Shown: positions 18,818 to 26,795, numbered from the stretch's first letter. The stretch: 61,695 nucleotides of DNA from Sporosarcina cascadiensis (GCF_009650995.1 NZ_WHVV01000016.1:1-61695), one strand, 5' to 3'. Numbers and translations: made by a program. The notes: generated by a model from the letters alone, not told the origin.

Positions 18818-20014
18818 ATGACAACATGGAATTTAACGCAGATGCAGCGTCACTTACTTATATGCAATGGCGATACTTGTATGGGGGCCGGGGCTGAAGA
18901 GGTAACGCAACAAATTCGTGATGAAATCCGTACCAATCGTCTGGACGAGCATATTCACACATCACGCACTCGCTGTAATGGACGCTGCAAGGATAAATGC
19001 GTTGTCATTGATTACCCAAAAGGAACATGGTATTCCGTGCAAGAAGAAGAAACGTCACGGGCAATTGTTCAGGAAACAGTGAAGGAAGAGTCGATCATTT
19101 ATTCAATGGAGCACGGCGAACGAAAACGTGGTGAAACTCGCTTCAAAGGGATTAATAAATACAGAAGAGCGAGAGGACCGGTGAAAAAAGCAGTATTGTT
19201 TGTCGGACATGGCAGCAGGTTGGAGGCAGGAAATGAAGAAGTCCGCCAATTTATTGAACGAATGAGAGGACAAATCGATTCGTCCTTGCTTGTAGAAACG
19301 TGTTTTTTAGAATTTGCATCGCCAAATATTGAAGATGGAATTCAATTGTGCATTGAAAAAGGTGCAGGAGAAGTCCATGTGATCCCAATCATTTTATTAC
19401 ATGCAGGCCACTCGAAACTCCATATTCCCGCTGAAATTGAACAAGCAAGAGAACAATTTCCGGATATTCGATTTACGTATGGTCAAACGATTGGTATTCA
19501 TGAGGAGATTATTGAGATCTTACTGACAAGACTTACTGAAGTGGGCTTCGATGTAAATCAGAAACATGAGGATACAGCCATACTCTTTATAGGACGAGGA
19601 AGCAGTGATGTAGATGCGAAGGAAGATTTTTATAAAATCAGCAGATTGTTAAAAGAAAACTTACATGTGCCGATCCTTGAATGTGCTTTTATAGGGGTTA
19701 CGACGCCTACAGTGCAGGATGGAATGGAGCGTTGTATAGAATTAGGTGCAAAAAAAGTGATTATGCTGCCGTACTTTTTATTCACGGGAATTTTAATGAA
19801 GCGAATGAATAAAATGGCGGAACAATTCAAATTAGATTATCCACATGCGACAATTGAAATCGCTGAGTATTTTGGCTATCATCCAAAGCTGCAGACAGTG
19901 TTGTTAGAACGTATGAATCAAGCGTTAGACGGTACTTCAACTGGCATGCAGGATCTAGAGAATTTCCGTAACTACGTGGAAGAAACTGGGTATGTGCACG
20001 AACATCAACATTAA
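18818..20014 (+). CDS. cbiX: Sirohydrochlorin cobaltochelatase with N-terminal [2Fe-2S] domain
   Basis: A 398-residue fusion. Residues 1-80 look like a thioredoxin-fold [2Fe-2S] ferredoxin domain with cysteines at 16, 21, 53, 57 and 61. After a basic linker, residues 124-385 hold the two repeated halves of a long-form CbiX (FVGHGSR at 129 and IGRGSS in the second half; LHAGHSKLH at 194-202 supplies metal-binding histidines). It inserts cobalt into sirohydrochlorin, the step that commits the pathway to the anaerobic route. The C-terminus ends in HEHQH. As I recall, cbiX lies near the start of the B. megaterium operon; here it is last. GGGAGG precedes the ATG. Confidence 0.9.
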   Translation: MTTWNLTQMQRHLLICNGDTCMGAGAEEVTQQIRDEIRTNRLDEHIHTSRTRCNGRCKDKCVVIDYPKGTWYSVQEEETSRAIVQETVKEESIIYSMEHGERKRGETRFKGINKYRRARGPVKKAVLFVGHGSRLEAGNEEVRQFIERMRGQIDSSLLVETCFLEFASPNIEDGIQLCIEKGAGEVHVIPIILLHAGHSKLHIPAEIEQAREQFPDIRFTYGQTIGIHEEIIEILLTRLTEVGFDVNQKHEDTAILFIGRGSSDVDAKEDFYKISRLLKENLHVPILECAFIGVTTPTVQDGMERCIELGAKKVIMLPYFLFTGILMKRMNKMAEQFKLDYPHATIEIAEYFGYHPKLQTVLLERMNQALDGTSTGMQDLENFRNYVEETGYVHEHQH

Positions 20015-20020
20015 CTCTTC

Positions 20021-20110
20021 TAGAAAAGGTGCCTGTGCAGCAAACAATCATGTTTGTTTGAACAAACATGATTGTTTGAACTTTCATGATTGTTTTGCAC
20101 ACAGGCACCT
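20021..20110. repeat. 90-bp palindromic repeat, copy 1
   Basis: The ends are inverted (AGGTGCCTGTGC and GCACACAGGCACCT). The inside holds three CATGATTGTTT-like units about 18 bases apart. Copy 2 at 22475-22564 is the same length, in the same orientation, and differs at only two positions. The two copies bracket the ECF sigma locus. Transcribed, it would form a long hairpin just after the cbiX stop. Confidence 0.9.
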
Positions 20111-20118
20111 GAATGTTA

Positions 20119-20148
20119 AACTCTCAGCATATCAGCCGGGAGTTTTTT
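20119..20148. terminator. Terminator after the cobalamin operon
   Basis: AACTCTC (20119-20125) pairs with GGGAGTT (20138-20144), followed by TTTT on the plus strand. It can end the cbiX transcript and, reversed, lies beyond the yrhK stop. Confidence 0.7.
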
Positions 20149-20160
20149 GAATGCTTAATC

Positions 20161-20454
20161 TCATGAATCCATTCCCTCGTGATTTCTCTTGATACTGTCT
20201 ATATTGCGAAGTGTAGTGGCATGGAGAATCTTCAGTGCAGGACGTATGAAAAGCTGGACACTTCCCACAATAAAAAGTATGATTCCCGCTGTTTTTAACG
20301 ATTCAAACAAGAAAAAAATGCTTCCAACAATAAATATAATACCGAGTATTAATTCATTAATAATGAAAATATACCGGTAATTTTTATTGAAGAAGATCGC
20401 ATACTTTCCTATCTTGACCTCATAGTTTTTTTTATTGTCAACAAACATAGGCAT
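20161..20454 (-). CDS. yrhK: YrhK-family small membrane protein
   Basis: A 97-residue protein with two adjacent membrane helices (about 27-50 and 52-72), in the pattern NELILGIIFIVGSIFFLFES then an RPALKILH segment, as in YrhK-like proteins. In Bacillus subtilis yrhK belongs to the sigV-rsiV-oatA-yrhK operon, and here too it lies beside an ECF sigma and anti-sigma pair, although the terminator at 20522-20553 separates them. AAGGAGG precedes the ATG. Function unknown. Confidence 0.7.
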   Translation of the reverse strand: MPMFVDNKKNYEVKIGKYAIFFNKNYRYIFIINELILGIIFIVGSIFFLFESLKTAGIILFIVGSVQLFIRPALKILHATTLRNIDSIKRNHEGMDS

Positions 20455-20521
20455 CCGTGTTCCCTCCTTAGTATTCCATTTCCCTTCTGTTATTGCTGTA
20501 AACGGTAATAAATGAAGGGAT

Positions 20522-20553
20522 AGAAAAAAGCCTGAGCTGAATGACGCTCAGGC
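20522..20553 (-). terminator. Terminator of the sigma/anti-sigma operon
   Basis: An 8-bp GC-rich stem, GCCTGAGC (20530-20537) with GCTCAGGC (20546-20553), is followed on the minus strand by TTTTTTCTA. It lies just past the anti-sigma stop. Confidence 0.88.
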
Positions 20554-20566
20554 GGTTTACAAAAAT

Positions 20567-21889
20567 CTACTTCAGAGGTATCTCCAATTCTAACTCATTA
20601 AGCATTTCCAGATAAGGCATTTCAAAAGATACCAGGGTCAATTGCTCAACCTTAGAAGTCTTTTTGAATTCCTGTACGTATGTGTTGCCTTCCACACGCT
20701 CTGGATAGCCTGTAATCGTCAGGTTATTGCCTTTTTCATCTTCAAGCCAAAGCGTATTGAACTGGAAATGTCCATCGTAAGTAAAGTCACTGTCTACTTC
20801 GAAGTACAGAAGCATTTTTTCATCTTCGTATTGTAAATCTTGAACAATAATTTTGCCCATTTCTCCTTGATCGATAGTTAGTGGCAATTGATCAGATTGT
20901 AACGAATGTTCAATTCGCACAGGTTGGCCTGTATTCACCGGAACTAAATACGGGCTGACTGTGAGTGATTCAGAAGCGTATTCAAGCGGTTCATATCGAT
21001 ATTCCATATTTATCACGTTTTGGCCGTTTACCATGTTTCCTGCGCCGTAGACATCCAGTTGAGTCAGAGCTATTCCTTGATCACTCAGCAAATTAAGATT
21101 CAGCAGATGATCACCTACCATGTTTGGATCGATTTCATCAGGGGAGGTAACGGACACAGAAAGTTTAATGCCTGCTGCTCCGATTTTCACTTCTTTCACT
21201 GTCATTTCCGTGTCCTGATAGACTAGTTTCTTGTTGACTGGAATCGTCTTTACGTCTTCGTCGGACAGCACAACTGGAACTTCAAAATCCCATGTGCCTG
21301 CGACATTTCCTACTTCCTTCAATGACATACTCAGCTCAAATGAATCAGGAAGTTCTTCAACAGGCGCTATATTCATAACACCTGCAAATTGTGTTTCGGA
21401 TAAAAGTTTGCCTGTGCGACTATCTGAGAAGTTGATTACCTGACCGTCTGCTTTCAGCTGAAATTCACCTAGATGATCTTTCGGATGAGCAGATTCCTGT
21501 ATATAACTTATCGACAGGCGTGTTCCGTCATAATACACATCTTTAATGGTCAAACTAACACCCTCGTCTGTGACAGTTTGTTCAATCTCATTTGATAATC
21601 CTCTTTGGCTGGCGATGACTAATCCTCTGTCGCCTGCAAATTCGAAAACAGAATCCAGCACTGGAACGGAAGATAACACTCTTGCCATCGTCGGTGATAC
21701 GTAAGCGGAACTAAGCAAGATAAAGGCCGCGAATGAAGCTGCTGTAATGGAAGGCCATACTCTCCGGCGCTGCTTTATGTTGTTTACTTTTCCCTTTTTG
21801 ATTGCATTTGCTATCGATTGGTCTAATTTATCATGCGGCACGTCAATTTGATCGATGGCTTTTTTCACATCATGCTTTTCATTATTCAT
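20567..21889 (-). CDS. DUF4179-type transmembrane anti-sigma factor
   Basis: A 440-residue protein with a short charged cytoplasmic N-terminus, one membrane helix at about residues 46-66 (SITAASFAAFILLSSAYVS) and a large extracellular part with beta-rich, DUF4179-like sequence (TDEGVSLTIKDVYYDGTRL, then a second Ig-like region). It overlaps the sigma gene by 8 bases, the usual arrangement for a membrane anti-sigma that binds its sigma until an envelope signal leads to release. AAGGAG lies 10 bases before the ATG. The signal is unknown. Confidence 0.82.
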   Translation of the reverse strand: MNNEKHDVKKAIDQIDVPHDKLDQSIANAIKKGKVNNIKQRRRVWPSITAASFAAFILLSSAYVSPTMARVLSSVPVLDSVFEFAGDRGLVIASQRGLSNEIEQTVTDEGVSLTIKDVYYDGTRLSISYIQESAHPKDHLGEFQLKADGQVINFSDSRTGKLLSETQFAGVMNIAPVEELPDSFELSMSLKEVGNVAGTWDFEVPVVLSDEDVKTIPVNKKLVYQDTEMTVKEVKIGAAGIKLSVSVTSPDEIDPNMVGDHLLNLNLLSDQGIALTQLDVYGAGNMVNGQNVINMEYRYEPLEYASESLTVSPYLVPVNTGQPVRIEHSLQSDQLPLTIDQGEMGKIIVQDLQYEDEKMLLYFEVDSDFTYDGHFQFNTLWLEDEKGNNLTITGYPERVEGNTYVQEFKKTSKVEQLTLVSFEMPYLEMLNELELEIPLK

Positions 21890-22409
21890 TGATACACGAC
21901 TCCTTAAAACGTATTTTTAATCGATTAATGGCTCGATGCAAATTTGTTTTCACCGTACCTTCTGGACACTCCAAAAGCTCGGCTATTTGTTTTACCGTTA
22001 AATCTTTATAAAACCGCAAGACAATCACAGTCTTGTATTTCTCCTCTAGTTCTTCGATGGCTTCCAATAAATCTAATTTATCTTCGGAAAATGGTTTTTG
22101 TGGTGATTCCACTCTTTCCAGGGAATCCTGTTCAATGGGAACCACCTTACTTTTCTTCTTAATGAAATCTAAAGCGGTATTAATCAGAATTCTGGTCAGC
22201 CATGTGGAAAAATAGGCAGTCTCTTTAACATTTTTGATAGAAGTATAAGCTTTATAAATGGATTCCTGAACTACATCAAGTGCGTCACTTTCATTTTTCA
22301 CATAAGTAAAAGCAATTCGGTACAATTTATCTTTTTCAGGATTAATCAGCTCAAGAAACGCCTGGTCATTCCCTTTTTGTGCTTTTTTCAATAAGTCTGA
22401 GTGAAACAT
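21882..22409 (-). CDS. ECF-type RNA polymerase sigma factor
   Basis: A 175-residue ECF sigma. Region 2 covers about residues 10-85 (LYRIAFTYVKNESDALDVVQ, then FSTWLTRILINTALD). Region 4 covers about 110-165 (VIVLRFYKDLTVKQIAELL, then CPEGTVKTNLHRA). An open frame runs 51 codons further upstream into the 90-bp repeat, but ATG 22409 is the start: AAAGGAG lies 7 bases before it and sigma homology begins at once. It is co-transcribed with the anti-sigma gene. The group resembles SigV-like factors that answer cell-envelope stress, but the regulon is unknown. Confidence 0.88.
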   Translation of the reverse strand: MFHSDLLKKAQKGNDQAFLELINPEKDKLYRIAFTYVKNESDALDVVQESIYKAYTSIKNVKETAYFSTWLTRILINTALDFIKKKSKVVPIEQDSLERVESPQKPFSEDKLDLLEAIEELEEKYKTVIVLRFYKDLTVKQIAELLECPEGTVKTNLHRAINRLKIRFKESCINE

Positions 22410-22437
22410 ATAAGAACTCCTTTCGTCCGGACATACA

Positions 22438-22467
22438 TTAGACTTCAGAGCGGAACGTTTCGTTTCA
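22438..22467 (-). promoter_or_regulatory. Possible autoregulatory ECF promoter
   Basis: On the minus strand TGAAAC (22462-22467) is followed after about 17 bases by AGTCTAA, resembling ECF promoters (AAC at -35, GTCTA at -10). It lies 30-60 bases before the sigma start and only 7 bases from repeat copy 2. Motif match only. Confidence 0.4.
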
Positions 22468-22474
22468 ACTTTTT

Positions 22475-22564
22475 TAGAAAAGGTGCCTGTGCAGCAAACA
22501 ATCATGATTGTTTGAACAAACATGATTGTTTGAACTTTCATGATTGTTTTGCGCACAGGCACCT
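22475..22564. repeat. 90-bp palindromic repeat, copy 2
   Basis: The partner of 20021-20110, differing at two of 90 positions, with the same AGGTGCCT...AGGCACCT ends and the same preceding TAGAAA. It lies between the ECF promoter and the DUF3889 gene. A further ACACCTAG follows it at 22570. Confidence 0.9.
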
Positions 22565-22617
22565 AGAAGACACCTAGAATGAATCAAAAGAAATGACGCA
22601 TCCTATAGCGGGAGGAG

Positions 22618-22965
22618 GTGTATGTCATCATTCGAAATCTATGCTTGGCTTTTGGGCTTATCTTGGCAGGTGCTTCTACTGTCGCTTCAGTACCGTTCCA
22701 AGCTGCTGCACAATCCGAGGCCCCCACGTATGCAAAATGGTCCCGGCTCGCAATTAAGGAGACGCAGGTGAAGTATCCTCAGGCGAATGTTGTGGACTAC
22801 TTGCATATAGGAAGTGAATCGGAGAAAGGAGCCGCCGTTGAGAAATTCAGACTGTGGCTGAAAGAGGGAAGCCGTGAATTCGGCGTGCTTGTAAACGTGA
22901 CATATGCGGTGGGAACAGACAAGCTGATCAGCGTAGAATTCCAAGAGTTGCATGCAGGCGAATAA
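22618..22965 (+). CDS. DUF3889 secreted protein (YqzG/YhdC-like)
   Basis: About 110 residues with a signal peptide (NLCLAFGLILAGASTVAS and a cleavage site near AAAQ). The mature part matches the DUF3889/YqzG pattern: YAKWSRLAIKETQVKYP, VVDYLHIG and FGVLVNVTY. Function unknown. The start is a problem: the only usual in-frame start upstream of the signal peptide, GTG 22618, overlaps the strong GGAGGAGG site, while the well-spaced in-frame codons are ATC 22627 and ATT 22630, and ATG 22622 is in the wrong frame. Either a rare start or a sequence error is involved. A terminator follows directly. Confidence 0.72.
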   Translation: MYVIIRNLCLAFGLILAGASTVASVPFQAAAQSEAPTYAKWSRLAIKETQVKYPQANVVDYLHIGSESEKGAAVEKFRLWLKEGSREFGVLVNVTYAVGTDKLISVEFQELHAGE

Positions 22966-22972
22966 ATTAATG

Positions 22973-23003
22973 AACCCGCATCTGAAAATAGATGCGGGTT
23001 TGT
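22973..23003 (+). terminator. Terminator of the DUF3889 gene
   Basis: CCCGCATCT (22975-22983) pairs perfectly with AGATGCGGG (22990-22998) around a 6-nt loop, followed by TTTGT. Confidence 0.85.
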
Positions 23004-23074
23004 CTGTATTCCGCAGGTGATTTTGTTACAATTGACAGATAAAGAAGATTTACTACTTGAAAGGGGTGATCTGA

Positions 23075-23668
23075 ATGAAAGATATAGACGAAAATTTGCT
23101 GCTGGATTATATAGCGGCCTGTACGAACCTTTATGGTGTGACGCCGTTCGAAAAAGTGCTGGAAATCTATCATACATATACGGAGAATAGGATTTCATTG
23201 GAGGCGCTGGTTGCCTTAGTCAATGAGCCACCTGTAAAGGAAAAGCTGGAAGAACGATTTGTTCATGTCTATCGGGACACGTTTGTAGCGGAAGTTCTTC
23301 ATATTTTCAATGAAAAAAAGGCACTGGAACAAGCGGCTGCCGGAAAACCGTTTTATGTGCCGGAAAAAAATGAATTATTGTCCTATATGGATCAGTTTTA
23401 TTTTCAGCAGACGCCCCAGCAAGAACGTCTGAAAGAGATGATGCGCGAAGACTTCGATGCTTCGGTCAATATCGAGGAAGAAGTGGAGCAGCTCGTGCTC
23501 GATCTGCAGATGAGCGGGGGAGAATTCACTAAAGAACTATCTGACTTCCTGGGCCGTCTCGGGCTGCCGATTGAAAAAGCGGAACGTTATATTCCGGCAG
23601 TCATCGAAATCGCCAACACTACAAGACTGTGGGAAAACAGAGGACATACGCCGAGTGAATTGATGTAG
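23075..23668 (+). CDS. Hypothetical acidic helical protein
   Basis: A 197-residue protein of mostly helical, acidic character with no signal peptide or membrane segment. I do not recognise the family with confidence. The C-terminal end (TTRLWENRGHTPSELM) resembles the tail of several uncharacterised Firmicute proteins, and the first 80 residues look like a small helical domain. A good site (AAAGGGGTGAT) precedes the ATG. It sits 85 bases before the rhodanese gene and is probably a single-gene unit. Confidence 0.7.
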   Translation: MKDIDENLLLDYIAACTNLYGVTPFEKVLEIYHTYTENRISLEALVALVNEPPVKEKLEERFVHVYRDTFVAEVLHIFNEKKALEQAAAGKPFYVPEKNELLSYMDQFYFQQTPQQERLKEMMREDFDASVNIEEEVEQLVLDLQMSGGEFTKELSDFLGRLGLPIEKAERYIPAVIEIANTTRLWENRGHTPSELM

Positions 23669-23752
23669 GTAAGAACAGTTCATATCTATAGACAACCGTT
23701 CAATAGGCGGGATAGAATGAGGGTATATTAGATATTTTGGAGGGTACAGCTC

Positions 23753-24055
23753 ATGGCTTTGAAACAATTGACAGCAAAAGAAGTGCAAGAACAATTAGAA
23801 AGCGGCAAGGAATTAAATATTATTGATGTGCGCGAAGATGATGAAGTAGCAGAAGGCAAGATCCCGGGGGCAACGCATATCGCACTTGGCAATCTTCCCA
23901 TCGAAATGCATGATCTTGATCAAGAAATACCTTATATCCTCGTATGCCGTTCAGGCGGCAGAAGCGGAAGAGCACAGGAAATCATGGCTGATGAAGGCTT
24001 TGATGTAACGAATATGGCGGGCGGCATGCTGACTTGGGAAGGTAAGACAGAATAA
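23753..24055 (+). CDS. Single-domain rhodanese-like sulfurtransferase
   Basis: A 100-residue rhodanese domain with IIDVREDDEVAEGKIPGA near the N-terminus and the active-site loop CRSGGRSGRA, whose first cysteine would carry the persulfide. It is probably a cytoplasmic sulfur-transfer protein; the donor and acceptor are unknown. GGAGGG lies before the ATG. A terminator follows. Confidence 0.88.
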   Translation: MALKQLTAKEVQEQLESGKELNIIDVREDDEVAEGKIPGATHIALGNLPIEMHDLDQEIPYILVCRSGGRSGRAQEIMADEGFDVTNMAGGMLTWEGKTE

Positions 24056-24083
24056 AAAATGCGAACATGCCCGTGAAATATGT

Positions 24084-24125
24084 AAAGCCGCAAGAGCAGA
24101 ATGGTGCTCCTGCGGCTTTATTTAA
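24084..24125 (+). terminator. Terminator after the rhodanese gene
   Basis: AAAGCCGCA (24084-24092) pairs with TGCGGCTTT (24111-24119), with an inner GAGC/GCTC stem, then ATTTAATT. Confidence 0.82.
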
Positions 24126-24186
24126 TTGACCCGATACATAACACCGGCTGTCCAAGCGTATAGTGAAAGAAAAAGGCGGTGTATAG

Positions 24187-24900
24187 ATGAAAAAGTGGCT
24201 TGTGGCAGGGTTGCTGTTGTTTTTTTCATTGGGCGGGGTATGGTATGGCGTAAAGGCGTCTGACCGGGGTTTTTTCACACCTGCAGAACTGGGTGGTGTA
24301 AGTATTCTGATTGATCCGGGTCATGGCGGGGAAGACGGAGGAGCTTCGGCGGAAGATATTATAGAAAAAGACATCACACTGAGTATTTCTCACGAAGTAA
24401 AGAAATTACTTGAAAGAAAAGGGGCAACTGTCAAAATGACCCGCGAAAAGGAAGGAGACGCAATTGCTGAACATGCACCGTCTGAATCGTTTAATTCGAC
24501 AAGAAGCCGGAAATTTGCAGATCTTAAATTACGGGAAAGCATGGCAGTGGAGTTAGAACCCGATATGTTCATCAGTGTGCATGTAAATGCGATTCCGGAA
24601 GAACGCTGGCGCGGTTCTCAGGTATTCTATCATCCTGGAGGCAATCCGGCCGGAAAAATGCTGGCAAGTTCGATTCAAGGCGAGTTGCGTGACCAGTTGA
24701 AAAATACGGACAGGGAAGCCATGAAGATAACGGGCGTTTATTTGCTGAAAAAGGTGCCGTCACCTGCTGTTTTAGTGGAAACCGGATTTTTATCGAATCC
24801 CGAAGAAAGAAAGTTACTGGCAGATCGAGCCTATCAGAAAAAAGTGGCGGCTGCCATTGTCGACGGCATCGTGAAATATGAGCATGCAGATGAACAGTGA
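24187..24900 (+). CDS. cwlD: Germination-specific N-acetylmuramoyl-L-alanine amidase
   Basis: A 237-residue type 3 amidase with an N-terminal signal-anchor (about residues 4-24). Zinc ligands and catalytic residues are visible in IDPGHGGEDGGA (His), IEKDITLSI (Glu), SVHVNAIPE (His) and LVETGFLSNPEE (Glu). CwlD removes peptide side chains from muramic acid in the spore cortex so that muramic lactam can form. Its order beside salA, gerD and kbaA matches Bacillus subtilis and marks the organism as a spore former. The ATG follows an AAAAAGGCGGTG site. Confidence 0.92.
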   Translation: MKKWLVAGLLLFFSLGGVWYGVKASDRGFFTPAELGGVSILIDPGHGGEDGGASAEDIIEKDITLSISHEVKKLLERKGATVKMTREKEGDAIAEHAPSESFNSTRSRKFADLKLRESMAVELEPDMFISVHVNAIPEERWRGSQVFYHPGGNPAGKMLASSIQGELRDQLKNTDREAMKITGVYLLKKVPSPAVLVETGFLSNPEERKLLADRAYQKKVAAAIVDGIVKYEHADEQ

Positions 24901-24975
24901 GCAAATGACAGTTGAGACTATTGGGAATATGGTATGATAAAGGGGAGTGAATGAATTTAGTTAGGAGTGTCGAAT

Positions 24976-26034
24976 GTGATTAATGAACAACAGGTCCGTG
25001 AATTGATTGGCGCATTGGAAGATCCGTTTTTACATAAAACACTGGCAGAAACTAATGGTATTGTCGGCGTGACCATTAAACCTGAAAAGCAGCATGTCAG
25101 TGTCAAAGTAGCAATTGCGAAAGTGAATACCGGTGAGCAATTAGCGCTTCAATCGAAAGTAGTGGACGTTTTGAAAGAGGCAGGAGCAGACTCTGTCGGA
25201 ATTCGTTTTGAAGAACTGCCGAAAGAAGTGCTTGAGCAATTTCGCGGTACGGTAACAGAAGCAGAGCCGCAGGATATTCTGTCTCCTTTGTCCAATATCG
25301 AATTTATTTCGATTGCATCCGGAAAAGGCGGCGTCGGTAAATCGACTGTATCTGTAAACTTGGCAGTGGCATTGGCAAGACGCGGTAAAAAAGTCGGTTT
25401 GATTGATGCGGATATTTACGGTTTCAGTGTTCCTGATATGATGGGGATTACCGCTATGCCGGAAGTTAGAGAAGACCGCATTATGCCGGTTGAGAGATTT
25501 GGTGTCAAAGTAATTTCCATGGGCTTCTTCGTCGAAGACAACGCACCGGTTGTATGGCGAGGGCCTATGCTGGGTAAAGTACTGGATCAATTCTTCCGTG
25601 ACGTTGAATGGGGCGAGCTGGATTATCTATTGCTGGATTTGCCGCCGGGAACGGGGGACGTTGCACTTGATATTCACCAAATGATTCCTGCTTCCAAAGA
25701 AATCGTCGTGACAACACCGCACCCGACTGCAGCATTCGTCGCGGCGCGTGCAGGAGCGATGGCCTTGCAGACGGATCATGAACTGCTTGGCGTTATAGAG
25801 AATATGTCATGGTTTGAATCAAAATCATCGGGTGAGAAAGAGTACGTTTTTGGGCAAGGCGGCGGTACACGTTTGTCTGAAGAACTTCGCACAGAGCTGC
25901 TGGGACAGATTCCATTAGGCCAGCCCGACTGGAATGAAACAGAATTTGCGCCGTCAGTCTATGCAGAAGATCATCCGATCGGAAAAATTTACTTACAAGT
26001 AGCTGATACAGTAATTGAAAAACGCGGTAAATAA
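24976..26034 (+). CDS. salA: Mrp/ApbC-type P-loop ATPase (SalA)
   Basis: About 352 residues. An N-terminal MIP18/DUF59 domain (1-90) is followed by a MinD-like ATPase with the deviant Walker A GKGGVGKST near residue 116 and LLLDLPPGTGDVALD near residue 218. Relatives bind Fe-S clusters; B. subtilis SalA is known as a regulator that represses scoC. GTG 24976 is chosen because AGGAG lies 8 bases before it, while the upstream GTG at 24967 overlaps that site. Its transcript ends in the shared terminator with gerD. Confidence 0.9.
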   Translation: MINEQQVRELIGALEDPFLHKTLAETNGIVGVTIKPEKQHVSVKVAIAKVNTGEQLALQSKVVDVLKEAGADSVGIRFEELPKEVLEQFRGTVTEAEPQDILSPLSNIEFISIASGKGGVGKSTVSVNLAVALARRGKKVGLIDADIYGFSVPDMMGITAMPEVREDRIMPVERFGVKVISMGFFVEDNAPVVWRGPMLGKVLDQFFRDVEWGELDYLLLDLPPGTGDVALDIHQMIPASKEIVVTTPHPTAAFVAARAGAMALQTDHELLGVIENMSWFESKSSGEKEYVFGQGGGTRLSEELRTELLGQIPLGQPDWNETEFAPSVYAEDHPIGKIYLQVADTVIEKRGK

Positions 26035-26037
26035 TAT

Positions 26038-26078
26038 AGCAGGCGAGTGGAAAGTTATTTCCCACCGCCTGCTTTTTC
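26038..26078. terminator. Shared terminator between salA and gerD
   Basis: AGCAGGCG (26038-26045) pairs with CGCCTGCT (26066-26073), with an inner GTGG/CCAC stem, and TTTTTCC follows on the plus strand. The gerD stop codon (26055-26057) lies in the loop, so the hairpin includes the end of gerD. Confidence 0.82.
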
Positions 26079-26657
26079 CTCTTCTTCGCCGGACTCTTCC
26101 TTGCCGCCTTTATCTTCCCCTTCCGCTTCGCTTCCTTTTCCGGCTTTCATAATGAGCTGCTGCCATTTTGCCTGCATAAGCGGACTATTAATCGTATCTT
26201 CCACTGCTTTCTCCATTTCTTTTTTTAATGTGCTCGAGTTAATAACTTTCTCCATTTGCTTCATCATGTCGGGCTGACCGAAAAACTTCTCCATCTCTTT
26301 TTGAAATGATGCATCCCCCATTAAATCTTTCATAATATCGGCCTGCTGCTTTTTCATACTTTTCGCTACAGATTCCGTAAATTTAGGATCTTCAAACGCA
26401 GTTTTCCAAAAATTCTCTCCTTCTTTGGAAAGCAGTACGTTTTCGATACTTTGTTTTACTTCAGGCTGTTCTAGCACTAGCAACTCACGGAACTCCGGAT
26501 CTGTCATTAACTTACGCAGCGCTTTTTTTCCGTCTTCCGTCTGGATCGCGTCTGTCATCATTTTTTTCATTTCGTCATAGCTTGGACCTGCCTGCTGTCC
26601 GCCGCTGCAACCCGTCAGGAATACAAGGAATAGGAGAAGACCTGCAATTTTTTTCAT
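26055..26657 (-). CDS. gerD: Spore germination lipoprotein GerD
   Basis: About 200 residues. The signal peptide ends in a lipobox (FLTGC, Cys17). The body is helical and charged (YDEMKKMMTDAIQTEDGKKA, then MTDPEFRELL), as in GerD, and a low-complexity Glu/Gly/Lys tail closes the protein. GerD is needed for clustering of germinant receptors in the spore inner membrane. ATG 26657 is preferred over TTG 26666, which would abut the GGAAGG site. It is transcribed against salA, and its neighbour kbaA is divergent. Confidence 0.9.
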   Translation of the reverse strand: MKKIAGLLLFLVFLTGCSGGQQAGPSYDEMKKMMTDAIQTEDGKKALRKLMTDPEFRELLVLEQPEVKQSIENVLLSKEGENFWKTAFEDPKFTESVAKSMKKQQADIMKDLMGDASFQKEMEKFFGQPDMMKQMEKVINSSTLKKEMEKAVEDTINSPLMQAKWQQLIMKAGKGSEAEGEDKGGKEESGEEEEKAGGGK

Positions 26658-26795
26658 TCCAATCAACCTTCCACTTGTATTTTCATTTATTGTTCACAAT
26701 ATCAGAAGGAATATGCATGATTCGTTCAATGAAATAGATTTTTTGGAGAATCGTTGATACACTGTTAAGGACATGAAAAAAAGGGGAACAGTGTT

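Noticed and set aside
20161..22409. ECF block as a copy of the B. subtilis sigV operon
   Set aside because: The YrhK neighbour fits, but the anti-sigma is of the DUF4179 type and no oatA gene is present, so the name sigV is not justified.
22410..22562. 51-codon N-terminal extension of the ECF sigma factor
   Set aside because: The extension reads through the palindromic repeat and shows no sigma homology. ATG 22409 has an ideal ribosome binding site.
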